64,000 nucleotides of DNA from Streptomyces sp. HSG2 (GCF_016598575.1 NZ_CP066801.1:4816501-4880500); one strand, 5' to 3'; shown: positions 8,220-16,757, counted from the stretch's first letter. The notes: generated by a model from the letters alone, not told the origin. Numbers and translations are program-made.

Positions 8220-9649
8220 TCAGGCCTGGCAGGGCACCGTGGCGGGTCGGACCGCCAGGTGCCGCCGGAGGAATTCCAGTTGGTGCCCCAGCAGCCGGGC
8301 GAACGTGTCGTCGGTCGGTGCGGCATGGGCCATTCCGCTCAGCGGAAGTACCTCGTGGGGCTTCCCGGCTGCCAGCAGAGCGTCGGAGAGCCGGAGCGTA
8401 TTGGCCACGGAGACGTTGTCGTCCGCCATCCCGTGCGTCAGCAGCAGCGGACGGCCGAGTCTCGGAGCGTCGGCGAGCAGCGAGGACATCTCATAGTGCT
8501 CCGGGTATCGGGTCGGCGGGCCCAGAAAGCGCTCTTTCCAGCAGGCGTCGTAGAGCCGCTGATCGATGAGTGGTGCTCCGGCCACCGCTGCGTGGAAGGC
8601 GTCGTGACCGGCGTACCGCCGATGCTCAGGTGGCGGGTCTCGTCACGGTCGAGGTAGTCGACGAGCAGCCCGGTGGATGTCCGCGCGGGGACTCCGGGTA
8701 CCAGCAACTCCACCCAGCGCTCGTCGTGCCGCTCGGCCAGGAGGCTGGTCGTACCGTCCGTCGGGTCGACGGCAAGAACCTGGAGCGTGCGCTGGTCGCG
8801 GCTGAGGACGGCGGCGAACGGACCGTGCCTGTCCCAGCCGGCGGCGGGCAGGTACTCGAAGGCCGCCCGGTCCCAGCGGACCTCCGTGCGGTTGCCCACC
8901 AGATCGGCGATCCAGAGTGTGACCTCGGCGTTGGCGGTACCAACCCGCGGATAGCGCATGGTGCGCGGCGGCTTGGCGGGGTCCGCCGGATCGGCGAGGT
9001 ACCAGAGAGCGACCCCCCGGTTGTCGACCCTGGTGGTAAGCAGCCGCTCCCCGTCCGGTGCCCACCAGTACGCCCTGTGGCGGTCCATCGACTCGCTCGC
9101 CACATGCTCCGGAAGGCCGAAGAAGACATCCGGACCTTCCGCCGACTCAGGCGCGGCCACTGCTCGGTCGCCACCACCGTCGGCGCCGATCACCCGGAGC
9201 GCGCCACCGGATACGTAGGCGATGTACCGGCCGTCCGGCGACGGGCGCGGGTCCACTACCGGCCGGCGGGCGGGCAACTGCCGGACGGCGCCGGAGTCCG
9301 TATCCACCGTCCACAGCCGCCCGGCGAGGGCGAAGGCGGCCATCCGGGCGGCCGTGTCGGTGGCGTAGTCGGTGATCCCGGAGGCCTGCTGCCGGGCGCG
9401 CTCTCGCCGGATGCGCTCCTCTTCCGGCACTTCATCGGCCGTGTCACCGAGCAGCACGGTGGGGTCGGCCAGCAGGTGCTCCGAACCGGTCGCCAGGTCG
9501 AGCCTCCACAGGCAGCCGACCGGATCGTCCCCGGCCTTGCTGCGCAGGAACAGGACACCGGTGCCCTCCGGTGCCACGGAGAAGCGGGCGGGTGCGCCGA
9601 GGGTGAAGCCTCGGGTGCGGGCGAGCCGGCGCAGAAGTGGGGAAGTCAC
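8220..9649 (-). pseudogene. S9 (prolyl oligopeptidase/DPP IV) peptidase, internally deleted
   Basis: Remnant of a serine peptidase of the S9 family. Reading starts at a GTG with AGGAGG before it and gives a DPP IV-type beta-propeller (VTSPLLRRLARTRGFTLGAP onward, for example RPSPDGRYIAYVSGGALRV). At about 8600-8606 the propeller breaks off after the words LSIGGTPV, and in another frame the sequence resumes with DAFHAAVAGAPLIDQRLYD, which is the tail of the alpha/beta-hydrolase domain. The Asp (HGMADDN) and His (SGMAHAA) of the triad remain, but the GWSFGG-type nucleophile and roughly 250-280 residues around it are gone. The frame also changes at the seam. It cannot encode an active peptidase. 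Confidence 0.85.
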
Positions 9650-9667
9650 CTGATGCCTCCTGGGGTG

Positions 9668-9687
9668 CCCCGGCCTTCGGGCCGGGG
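9668..9687. terminator. GC hairpin with TTCG loop
   Basis: An eight-base perfect stem, CCCCGGCC and GGCCGGGG, closed by the very stable TTCG tetraloop. It lies between the ABC exporter fragment and the peptidase pseudogene, both read leftwards, so it could end transcripts from the former. There is no run of T, as is common in this GC range. Confidence 0.4.
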
Positions 9688-9760
9688 AGGAATCGGACCC
9701 CCGCGCTGCGGGGCGAGGAAAGAGCGATCGCGGTCGGGGCGATCGGTCGTCTGACGACGC

Positions 9761-10126
9761 GCCCTGGAAGCCGGCCCCCCTCAGGGTCCAGCCGAGTGCC
9801 TCGATGCGCGCGGCGCGCATGCGCTGCCGGAAGGACTCGTGCGCCGCGGTGAGAACACGGTCGCTCTCCCAGGTCTCGGAACGGCTCGCCTTCACGGTAC
9901 GGATCGCCCTCAGAGCACCCTCCAGAATGCCGCCCAGCCGGCCGATCGCCGCTTGAGCCTCCTGCTGGGCCGCCGTGAGCGGGCGCATGACCAAGCCGAT
10001 CACAGCCGCGATCGCGATGATCGCACCGGCCATGACGGCCGGCAACACCCAGTCGAGCGTCGCCATCAGGGCGAGCGAGCCGAGGATGGTGATCACCGCG
10101 CTGAAGAAGTCCATACGAACAGGCAC
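9761..10126 (-). pseudogene. ABC exporter transmembrane-domain fragment
   Basis: About 122 codons matching the middle of an ABC exporter membrane domain: two hydrophobic helices (SAVITILGSLALMATLDWVL and PAVMAGAIIAIAAVIGLVM) followed by the helical coupling segment IRTVKASRSETWESDR. The first part of the domain is missing upstream, where a stop precedes the frame, and the sequence loses similarity after LRGAGFQG, so the rest of the domain and the whole nucleotide-binding domain are absent. It continues without a stop into the peptidase pseudogene, which is a fusion by decay and not a real polyprotein. Confidence 0.65.
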
Positions 10127-10168
10127 CTGGCGGAGGCGTCACAACAGCCTGGTCGGCGCGGAAGCAAA

Positions 10169-10213
10169 GGCAGGGAGCCTTCTCCTCGTGGAGAGGCGAT
10201 GTTCCTCAAGATC
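10169..10213 (+). repeat. Degenerate third copy of the panD leader and start (tentative)
   Basis: GGCAGGGAGCC with a C/T-rich follow-on, then ATGTTC and CAAGATC, in the same order as in the truncated panD copy about 100 bases downstream, but with the middle shortened. The best-matching part is the 11-base GGCAGGGAGCC, also found at 10271, with ten of its bases at 16842. It may be the scar of an earlier event at the same site. Short and therefore uncertain. Confidence 0.3.
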
Positions 10214-10249
10214 GTCGACTTCGACGCGTGCCCGTCTAGAGTGAAGAAC

Positions 10250-10332
10250 GCCCTTGACCTGCAGAAAGTAGGCAGGGAGCCGTCTTCCGGGAGTCCGAAG
10301 TGCTGCGTACCATGTTCAAGTCCAAGATCTAG
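10250..10332 (+). pseudogene. panD: Truncated panD: leader plus first ten codons
   Basis: From the GTG at 10300 the frame reads V-L-R-T-M-F-K-S-K-I and then TAG. These ten residues are the N-terminus of actinobacterial aspartate decarboxylase, as in the intact copy whose N-terminus is [10 protein letters not shown] at 16873. The leader is also homologous: GCCCTTGACC, an A-rich stretch, GGCAGGGAGC and CGGGAGT occur in the same order before both copies. The body of the gene is missing here and is found joined to the second 5' end 6.57 kb to the right. If the intervening DNA is removed at the shared block, this leader and the downstream body rebuild one normal panD with N-terminus beginning [17 protein letters not shown]. 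Confidence 0.8.
10316..10329 (+). repeat. Putative attL core inside panD
   Basis: TCAAGTCCAAGATC, identical to 16889-16902. To the left the two copies are homologous but diverged; to the right they are unrelated. This is the pattern of a crossover core at the boundary of an integrated element. Confidence 0.6.
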
Positions 10333-10736
10333 TATTTGGGTGTTTTTGCAGGTCAGAAGCTTGATGGCCCCGCTCGGGTCAGCAAACGGTCAGCATCGGG
10401 CGCGGGAGCGTCCCAGCTTGCTGGCCAGGCGGCCGCCATGACGGGTGACCTCGACAGACCTCTGGCTCCCACCAGGCCGCAGCCGGACCCACCGCGGCGG
10501 TTCTCCGCGTGACCTGCTGCGTCATGATCGCCCGCGCCCACGATCGGGGCTGGTTCCGGGTCTGCAGGGCTGCCGGTTGCCGCGCGACCCGGGGGCCGGC
10601 GCGGGTAGGCGATGTTGTGCCAAGCGCCCACTGGGCCAGATGTCCGAGTGAAAGGCGGGCGGCCGCCCGACCCGTACGTACGACAGGGGCCCCCGCATCC
10701 GCCATGCCGCCGCCTCTCAGCAGCGATACTGGATGC
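10333..10736. other. 404-base non-coding left end of the element
   Basis: No convincing coding frame. It starts with an AT-richer stretch right after the truncated panD stop and contains the left copy of the 19-bp direct repeat. At its right end, GATACT lies seven bases before the ATG of the next gene, so that gene may be expressed from a leaderless transcript. Confidence 0.5.
10378..10396 (+). repeat. 19-bp direct repeat, left copy
   Basis: GTCAGCAAACGGTCAGCAT. It differs at one base from 16739-16757 and has the same orientation. Each copy is itself a tandem pair of GTCAGCA at 11-base spacing. The placement near both element ends suggests binding sites for a recombinase or accessory protein. 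Confidence 0.7.
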
Positions 10737-11099
10737 ATGGACGCGACGATCACCGCCCCCCGCGCCGAAGTGCTGCGGGACCGCTACCGCAGCCGACTGC
10801 CCGAGCGCTTGCAGGAGCTGGCCGGCCCCGTCGAGGGCGGCGTGGACCTGCCGCTCCACATCGTCTGGTCCGGGCGGACGAGCTACAGCCTGGACCGTCC
10901 GAAGTCCCGCATGACGCTCTACCGGACCGTCCTCGCCGAAGGACTGCGCGAGGACCTGATGACCCTCCTGCACCACCGACTGCTCGCCGAGCAGTGGCCC
11001 GTGCTGCGGCGCTTGATCAGTCCCTACATCCGCGAGGTCTGGGAGGACGCCTTCCCCGAGCTGCTCCGCAGCGCTCCGGCCGACACGACCGCCGCGTGA
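10737..11099 (+). CDS. Hypothetical protein, partner of nucleotidyltransferase
   Basis: A 120-residue, mostly helical, charged protein without signal or membrane segment. I do not recognise its family. The ATG was chosen because the protein has a normal composition from there on and the frame upstream is Ala/Arg-rich. There is no good ribosome binding site, and GATACT seven bases upstream would fit a leaderless start. Its stop overlaps the GTG of the nucleotidyltransferase gene (GTGA), so the two are translated together; the order small gene then toxin-like gene suggests an antitoxin or regulatory role, but that is inference. Confidence 0.75.
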   Translation: MDATITAPRAEVLRDRYRSRLPERLQELAGPVEGGVDLPLHIVWSGRTSYSLDRPKSRMTLYRTVLAEGLREDLMTLLHHRLLAEQWPVLRRLISPYIREVWEDAFPELLRSAPADTTAA

Positions 11100-11755
11100 A
11101 GCTCACTCCGCTCCACGAGCGTCTCCTCGCCGACATCCTCGACCTCGGCTCCCCCTACCCTCTGGTCCTCACCGGCGGATACGCCGTGCAGGCCCACGGC
11201 CTGGTCGAACGCTTCAGCCGCGACCTCGACGTCGCCACCGAGAACCCTGCTCCGATGCAGGAGATCGTCGCCTCACTCACAGCCGGCCTCGGCGCGCGCG
11301 GATGGAGGACCACGCACGTCCAGACCGATCCGCTCAGCGGCCGGTTCCTCGTCACCGATCCGGACACCGGCGAGGAGTGCGAGGTCGACGTCCTCAAGGA
11401 GGCGTTCTGGGCTCCGCCTGCCCAGACCCCCTACGGCCCCGTTCTCTCCCTCGACGACGTGATCGGCACCAAGGTCCGTGCCCTCGCCGACCGCGGCACC
11501 GTCCGCGACCTCATCGACGTCCAGGCTGCCTCCCGCCACCGCTCCACCGCCGACCTCGAATCCCTGGGCCGCCGTCGCGCCCACGACGAGTTCAGCCTCG
11601 AAGACCTCCGGGACCGGCTGATCGGCGCGGACTGGTACGAGGATGAGGACTACACCGCGTACGGGCTCACCCCCCGACAGATCGAAGAACTCAAGGCGTG
11701 GGCGCTGGAGTGGGCGGAGGACCTGGGCGCCCGGATTCATGACGAGAACGCCTGA
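11096..11755 (+). CDS. AbiEii/MenT-like nucleotidyltransferase
   Basis: A 219-residue protein of the nucleotidyltransferase fold used by AbiEii and MenT toxins. The signature is visible near the N-terminus as LTGGYAVQAHG followed by RFSRDLDVA, giving the GG/S motif and the two metal-binding Asp residues; a third acidic residue may be in EECEVDVL. A later motif DVIGTKVRALADRGTVRDLIDV is the conserved Lys and Arg/Asp region of this family. Known members transfer nucleotides, for MenT to tRNA ends, and inhibit growth or abort phage infection. It is the second gene of a translationally coupled pair within the panD element. Active-site residues appear intact. Confidence 0.82.
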   Translation: MKLTPLHERLLADILDLGSPYPLVLTGGYAVQAHGLVERFSRDLDVATENPAPMQEIVASLTAGLGARGWRTTHVQTDPLSGRFLVTDPDTGEECEVDVLKEAFWAPPAQTPYGPVLSLDDVIGTKVRALADRGTVRDLIDVQAASRHRSTADLESLGRRRAHDEFSLEDLRDRLIGADWYEDEDYTAYGLTPRQIEELKAWALEWAEDLGARIHDENA

Positions 11756-11910
11756 GCCTCGATCCACCGTGTGAGTTCTGATCACGGGTGTCGGGCGGGC
11801 TCCGGGTGTTCCTTCGGGTTGCGGGCAGCGGTGAGTGCCGGGTGGCCGTCCGGTGTGGGGTCTCCGAGGTTCCTCCGGGTCGTGGGCGGACAGGGTGGTC
11901 GCGTGGGTCA

Positions 11911-12655
11911 GGTGACCATGCGTTGTCCGGTTGCGGCCCACAGGTCGGTGAAGTCGTCTTCCCAGCGCCAGTGTTGGGGCAGGTGGAGGGTGAGGCGGCG
12001 GGCGCCGGTGGCGATCCGGGCAGGCGTGTCGATCAGGTGGCGGCGGATCGTTCCGGTACGGGCTCTGGCGTGGAAGACGGAGGCGAGGTGGCCGGCCGCG
12101 CGGGTGAGGTTGTAGGCGGTGGCGGCGAGGGTGAGCCAGGCGGCGTTCGCGGTGAACTTGCCCGACGGCAGGTGGGCGAGCGCGGGTCCTCCAGGTCGGC
12201 GAAGACCTGCTCGACCTGGGCGTGTTCGCGGTGCATGGGTTCGGCCTGGGCGAGAACGAACGGGCTGTCGGTGAAGATGACGTGGTGGCGCCAGACGCCG
12301 AACAGTTCGGCCTGTCCCTCGGGCACGGACTTGGGGTTCAGGCGTTTCACGCGGCGCACGATCAGCCGGGGGTGGTGTGGAACGCCTTCTTCTTGCTGGT
12401 GAACGCGGTGAAGGGGACTTCGGAGATCTCGGCGTCGGAGATCCGGCGTTCCTCGTCGGCGTCCCAGATGGCGGCGGCGTACTTGATCGGTGTCCAGGCG
12501 TCCTCGGGGATGGCGGCGATGGTCTCGCGGATCTTCTTCCTGACCGCGACGGCGAGGGAGAAGCGTGCGCCGGCCTTGCGGCAGCCTGAGTTCCACAGTT
12601 GGTGGTGTCGGGTAGGGAACGGAAACGTGGGTTGACCTGCGGAAATGCCTGTGAG
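11911..12655 (-). pseudogene. IS1380-family transposase remnant
   Basis: Three frames are needed to follow this transposase. Reading leftwards, the part with AWTPIKYAAAIWDADEERR is in one frame, RLNPKSVPEGQAELFGVWRHHVIFTDSPF and AEPMHREHAQVEQVFADL in another, and the ending LTLHLPQHWRWEDDFTDLWAAT in a third. The last words are typical of the IS1380 C-terminus. The N-terminal half with the first catalytic Asp residues is not present. At least two frameshifts and a 5' truncation make it inactive. Confidence 0.75.
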
Positions 12656-12673
12656 CACGCCGAGATGGCGTGT

Positions 12674-14469
12674 CACTAGGCGGGGGGATAGTGCCTGGTC
12701 AGCGGCCTGTGGTCAGATCGATGATCTTCTTGGGCGGGGTGACGTTCAGGGCGGTGAAGATGTCGCGCTGGGGCTTGGTGAGGTCGGTGGACTGACGGAA
12801 GGTCCCGGCCGGGCCGGTGTAGGTGACCGCGTGCAGGCGCTGGAGTTCGGCGCGCAGGCGGTTCCAGGTCTGGCCGGTGGAGGTCTCGGCGACGCGGATC
12901 AGGAGCAGGGCGAGCCAGCACAGCAGGACGTGGGCGCGGATGCGGTCTTCGCGGCGGTGGTAGACGGGGCGGAGATCGAGAATTTGCTTCATATCGCGCC
13001 AGCCGCGCTCGACTTCCAGGAGCTGTTTGTACCCCAGCGCGATGTCCTCGGCCGCCAGCTTCGGATCGGAGGAGCGCAGGAGGTACTTCCCGTCGAGGTT
13101 GGCCTCGGCGGCGATCTTCTTCTTGTCCACCCGCAGCAGCCCGCCCGGGGTGGTGCGCAAGAACCGTTTCAGGCCGGGCTTGGTGGACAACATCCCGGCC
13201 AGCTTGTCGCGTTCGGGCCTGGCTAGCTTGTCAGTGCCCTCGATCGCCTCGGTGAGCTGGGCGACCATCCGCTGACGGATCGCGGCGTCGCGGGTGGCCT
13301 GGTCGGGGTTGAAGCAGATCACGAACCGGTCGTCGGTTCCGATGTTGACCTCCTTGACCTGGAGGTTGTCGCGCACGGTCGCATAGCGGCCCTGTCGTGA
13401 GAGGGCGGCGCGGACTTCGGGTGATCCGGTGCGGAGTTTCTCGCCGATGATGTAGCCGCCGCCTCCGCGCATCAGCGCCCGGCGGTTGGCGGCGGAGGTG
13501 AAGCCGCGGTCGGCGACCCACACGATCTTCGACAGCGTCCACTCGCGCAGGTCGTCGCGGACCTGCCGGATCAGGGCCTGGTCACCGGTGTTGCCGGGCC
13601 AGGACCACACGCGCACCGGGATCCCGTCCCGGGTGACGGCCATGCCGATGACGACCTGGGGCAGATCGTCGCGGGAGTCCTTGGACCTGCCGTGGGTGCG
13701 GAACCCGTCGTGCCGCACCGCGTCTTCGGCCGTCGCGTCGGCGGCCAGGCGCTCGCCGCGGTCGTCGCGGACGACAGGATCGTCGGCGTCCTCGGTCTCG
13801 AAGTACGTGGAGGTGGTGTCGAAGAACAGCAGGTCCACCTCCAGGTTGAGCAGGTCGGTGACCTGGAAGCACGCCTCCTTGGCCAGGGCCGGTTCGATGG
13901 CCAGCAGGTAATCCATGGCCCGGTAGCAGGCTTCGTCACCGATCGCCTCCAGGCCGTCTATGTGGACGTCGTCGGCGATCCACTCGGTCGCGGCGAGCTT
14001 GCTGGAGGCGGCCAATGCCCGGTTGGCGACCAGCGCGAACAGCACCCGCTCGACGCGCGGATCCAGCCGCCGCCCGGCCAGTTGGCGGTGCACGACAGCG
14101 TCGAGGCCGAGCCGGTGCCACAGTCCGTCCAGCGCGTGCACCCCGCCCCACGGCCTGGAACCGATCAGTGACAGGTCTGTCGAGCCGGTAGCCGACAGCG
14201 CGGACGCGGGGTCCAGCAGCTTCGACAGCGCGCCGACCAGTCGGCGCACCGCCTCGCGGTCGAGTTCGTCCTCCCGGCCGAAGGAGTGCAGCACCTTCGT
14301 ACGCGAACGCCCCACGGCCGGGTCCCACTCGTTGTGGGCCAGCTGCAGATACCGGACCGTCTGCCCGTCCTTGTTCCGCCGGGACGTCGTCTTCACGTAC
14401 ATGCCGCTAGACGATACGCACATCATTGCAGGTCGCAGACATGGGGTCACCACATCGTGCCACTAGGCG
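12674..14469 (-). mobile_element. IS1634-family insertion sequence
   Basis: An element of about 1.8 kb around a complete transposase gene. CACTAGGCG occurs in direct orientation at 12674-12682 and 14461-14469, which could be a target duplication or the outermost element bases. I could not define clean terminal inverted repeats by eye, so the exact ends are uncertain. It sits between the IS1380 remnant and the IS3 fragment. Confidence 0.6.
12699..14402 (-). CDS. IS1634-family transposase
   Basis: A 567-residue DDE transposase that appears intact. It begins with MYVKTTSRRNKDGQTVRYLQLAHN, typical of this family. Candidate catalytic acids are in LLFFDTTSTYF, WVADRGF and the RGWRDMKQ region near the C-terminus. 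The frame could be extended upstream by 17 codons, but the chosen ATG matches the usual N-terminus. No frameshift or internal stop is present, so it is the only insertion sequence in the window that might still move. Confidence 0.88.
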   Translation of the reverse strand: MYVKTTSRRNKDGQTVRYLQLAHNEWDPAVGRSRTKVLHSFGREDELDREAVRRLVGALSKLLDPASALSATGSTDLSLIGSRPWGGVHALDGLWHRLGLDAVVHRQLAGRRLDPRVERVLFALVANRALAASSKLAATEWIADDVHIDGLEAIGDEACYRAMDYLLAIEPALAKEACFQVTDLLNLEVDLLFFDTTSTYFETEDADDPVVRDDRGERLAADATAEDAVRHDGFRTHGRSKDSRDDLPQVVIGMAVTRDGIPVRVWSWPGNTGDQALIRQVRDDLREWTLSKIVWVADRGFTSAANRRALMRGGGGYIIGEKLRTGSPEVRAALSRQGRYATVRDNLQVKEVNIGTDDRFVICFNPDQATRDAAIRQRMVAQLTEAIEGTDKLARPERDKLAGMLSTKPGLKRFLRTTPGGLLRVDKKKIAAEANLDGKYLLRSSDPKLAAEDIALGYKQLLEVERGWRDMKQILDLRPVYHRREDRIRAHVLLCWLALLLIRVAETSTGQTWNRLRAELQRLHAVTYTGPAGTFRQSTDLTKPQRDIFTALNVTPPKKIIDLTTGR

Positions 14470-14560
14470 TTTTCGGCCTTTCGCACTAGACGCAACCGTC
14501 TGACCTGCACCGATGCCCTGCCGCACCCCCGAGAACCCCGCTCAACTGTGGAACGCAGGC

Positions 14561-14800
14561 GTTCGCCTTCCTGACCTCGGCCAGCTCACGGCACAGGCGC
14601 CGAAGCTCGTCACGCTCATCGCTGGTCAGCGCGCCCGTGGGCCCCTCGCCCCGGTCGATCCGCGCCTGCTTCACCCAGCCGCGGAGCCCTTGGGGGCTGA
14701 CCCCCAGTTCCCGGGCGATCTCGGTGACGTTCCGATGCGGCGATGAACGTACGAGCGAGATCGCGTCGCGCTTGAACTCGGCCGTGTACCGCTTGCTCAT
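14561..14800 (-). pseudogene. IS3-family OrfA fragment
   Basis: Eighty codons starting MSKRYTAEFKRDAISLV, a helix-turn-helix of the IS3 OrfA type (REIARELGVSPQGLRGWVKQ-like segment), then the start of the leucine-zipper region DELRRLCRELAEVRKAN. Similarity stops there and the catalytic OrfB is absent. The bases around 14863-14880 (CTGTCCACTTCAGTGGGGG) resemble an IS3 terminal repeat, so the left end of the element relative to its gene may be preserved and to abut the next transposase remnant. Confidence 0.7.
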
Positions 14801-14881
14801 GTTGCTCTTGCCACTCAACCTGGACTGCTTCCTCCGGGACGATCCGTCCCAGTATCAGGCTGTCCACTTCAGTGGGGGAAC

Positions 14882-15433
14882 TTCAGCACGAAGGGCACCC
14901 GCGAGTACGACTGGGCCTGGCTCGATGTTCGCCCCGACGACACTCCCGACGAGAACCGCAACGAGGAGCAGGCCGGGACAAGTGTGCTGGTGGCGCGGCG
15001 GCACCGCTACACCAGCGAGGTGTCCTACTTCCGCTGCTGGGCACCCGGCGACGTCTCGCTCGGCGCGCTGGTGGAGGTGATCTGTCGCAGGTGGCGGATC
15101 GAGGAAACCTTCCAGCTCGCCAAGGGTTTCACCGGACTCGACCAGGGCCAGGTGACCTGCTGGAACTCCTGGACGCGCTGGTCACTGTTCTCCCTGATCG
15201 CCGCCGCCGTCCTCGCCCTCACGGCCACCGCCGTCCACGACGCCGCCGAACACGAGCCCGCGCTCGTCCCGCTGAGCCGCCCCGAGCTCATCCGGCTCCT
15301 GCGAGCCCTCGTGCTGCCGCCACCCCTCCGCGACCGCGAGCACGTCCTGCACTGGACCGCCTGGCGACGCCATCACCAAGCCGTCGCGACCGCCTGCCAC
15401 CAGCAACGACACCACCGTCACGACCAACCGTGA
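14882..15433 (+). pseudogene. IS701-like transposase C-terminal fragment
   Basis: About 183 codons from the C-terminal half of a DDE transposase: EYDWAWLDVRPDD, then VARRHRYTSEVSYFRCWAPGDVSLGALVEVICRRWRIEETFQLAKGFTGLDQGQV, with the Glu of the RWRIEETFQLAK motif as the likely third catalytic residue. The N-terminal portion is missing; the sequence joins the end of the IS3 fragment just upstream. The remaining frame is open to its natural stop. Confidence 0.7.
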
Positions 15434-15483
15434 TCAAGAACTACAGCTGCCGTGATTGAGGCTCAGAAACCGCTGCCCAGCGT

Positions 15484-16603
15484 GTGAAAGGGACCTGGAA
15501 CGCGTGGATGGCCGCGCTGGATCCGGTCTCTCGCTGGATGTTCGGTTATCGGCCAGCAGATTTGACCGTTGACGCCCAACTTGATGGTCCGACTTTGTCG
15601 GCCCATCTGCTGCAGAGAGACGAGGACACCGTCCCCGGACTGGCCGTTCCATTCGCGAAGCGATACGCGCGAGACTACGGACCGGCGCGTAATTCCTGTT
15701 CGGGCATTTCACGGAACAGTCGCAATTGACTATGGTGCATGGTCTTGGCAGTGGCCTCTGACACAAATATCCAGCGCGCTGGACTGGGTGTGTGAGGCTC
15801 AAGTTCTGAGAGTTTCAGGATGCCCTTCTTATGATGCCGAGCGAACCTGGGTCGTCGGGAAGGCCCTCCTCAATCAATACGCAACGAACCACACTCCGCT
15901 ACCGGCAGAGCAGGTCCTTGAGGTATTGCGTCAGCGTCTGAGGCTGTTCAAGACCACGACCCCGCCCGTTCGCTCCACCATCAATGGGGTGGACGCCAGT
16001 GGGGAGGAGCTGATCCGTCTAGCCGACCAGTTGGAGGAAGGTTGCTGGATAAAGCCCGACGGTTATATTCACCGCCCGTACGTAATGCCCGACTGTGATC
16101 GGATGTACATCGACTGGATCTGGGAACATTACAGCCCTGACCAGCGCAGGTTGCTGACGGACCAGGTCTTGACCGCAGCCTTGGAAATCTACACCGGTTT
16201 GGTTGAACAGTGGTTCCCAGCACTGCGTCTGACCCTCGGCCTCGCCAGTATCACGCCCGTCTGTATCGATGGAAATCTCCTGGTATCCCGTGCATCTGGA
16301 TATGACCAGGCCCCCACTCTTCACGTGCGACTGGAACCGCGACTCCAGCACGTCAATCGAGTCAATCTGCGACTTGTCACAGCCGAGGGCCTCCGCACGT
16401 ACCAGCCGGAATTCGACCTGGGAGCGCGAAATGTCCGCCCTCTCGAAAATGGAAGCTGGGGTCGCCCATGCACGGCGGTTGTCGAGTCAGAGCCGCAGGT
16501 CTTCAGGAACACGCCGGCCATCGACTACGCATATGAGTGGCTTCATCAGGACCTTTCCCATCTCCACCTTGCGCGCAGGCGCCCCTGGGATGCTGGCCTC
16601 TGA
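15484..16603 (+). pseudogene. Frameshifted hypothetical gene of lower GC
   Basis: Two frames together look like one protein. From the GTG at 15484 the frame reads KGTWNAWMAALDPVSRWMFGY and continues naturally to RYARDYGPA, then hits a stop at 15727-15729. From about 15690 the next frame carries PVRAFHGTVAIDYGAWSWQWPL and continues for some 300 residues to 16603. The start of that second frame (from 15569) is Cys/Arg-rich and unlike protein. A single one-base shift near 15690 would unite them into about 370 residues. GC is visibly lower than in neighbouring genes, indicating foreign origin. No family recognised. Two separate genes remain possible. Confidence 0.55.
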
Positions 16604-16738
16604 AAGTCCCGCCTTGTCTGGAGGCGGCCAGGCCGATGTCTTCTACCCCCGAGCATGTCCTCGACCGGTCGTCGTTACGGGAGGTAGTCGAAGGGATGTG
16701 GGTGAGTCACCACACCCTACTGACGGTGCGTCGGAAGA

Positions 16739-16757
16739 GTCAGCAATCGGTCAGCAT
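16739..16757 (+). repeat. 19-bp direct repeat, right copy
   Basis: GTCAGCAATCGGTCAGCAT, one base different from 10378-10396 and in the same orientation. It lies 131 bases before the right 14-bp block; the left copy lies 48 bases after the left block. Confidence 0.7.

Noticed and set aside
12674-14469. CACTAGGCG direct repeats as a proven target-site duplication of the IS1634 element
   Set aside because: Nine bases is longer than the five to six I would expect for this family, and clear inverted repeats inside them were not found; given only as a possibility.
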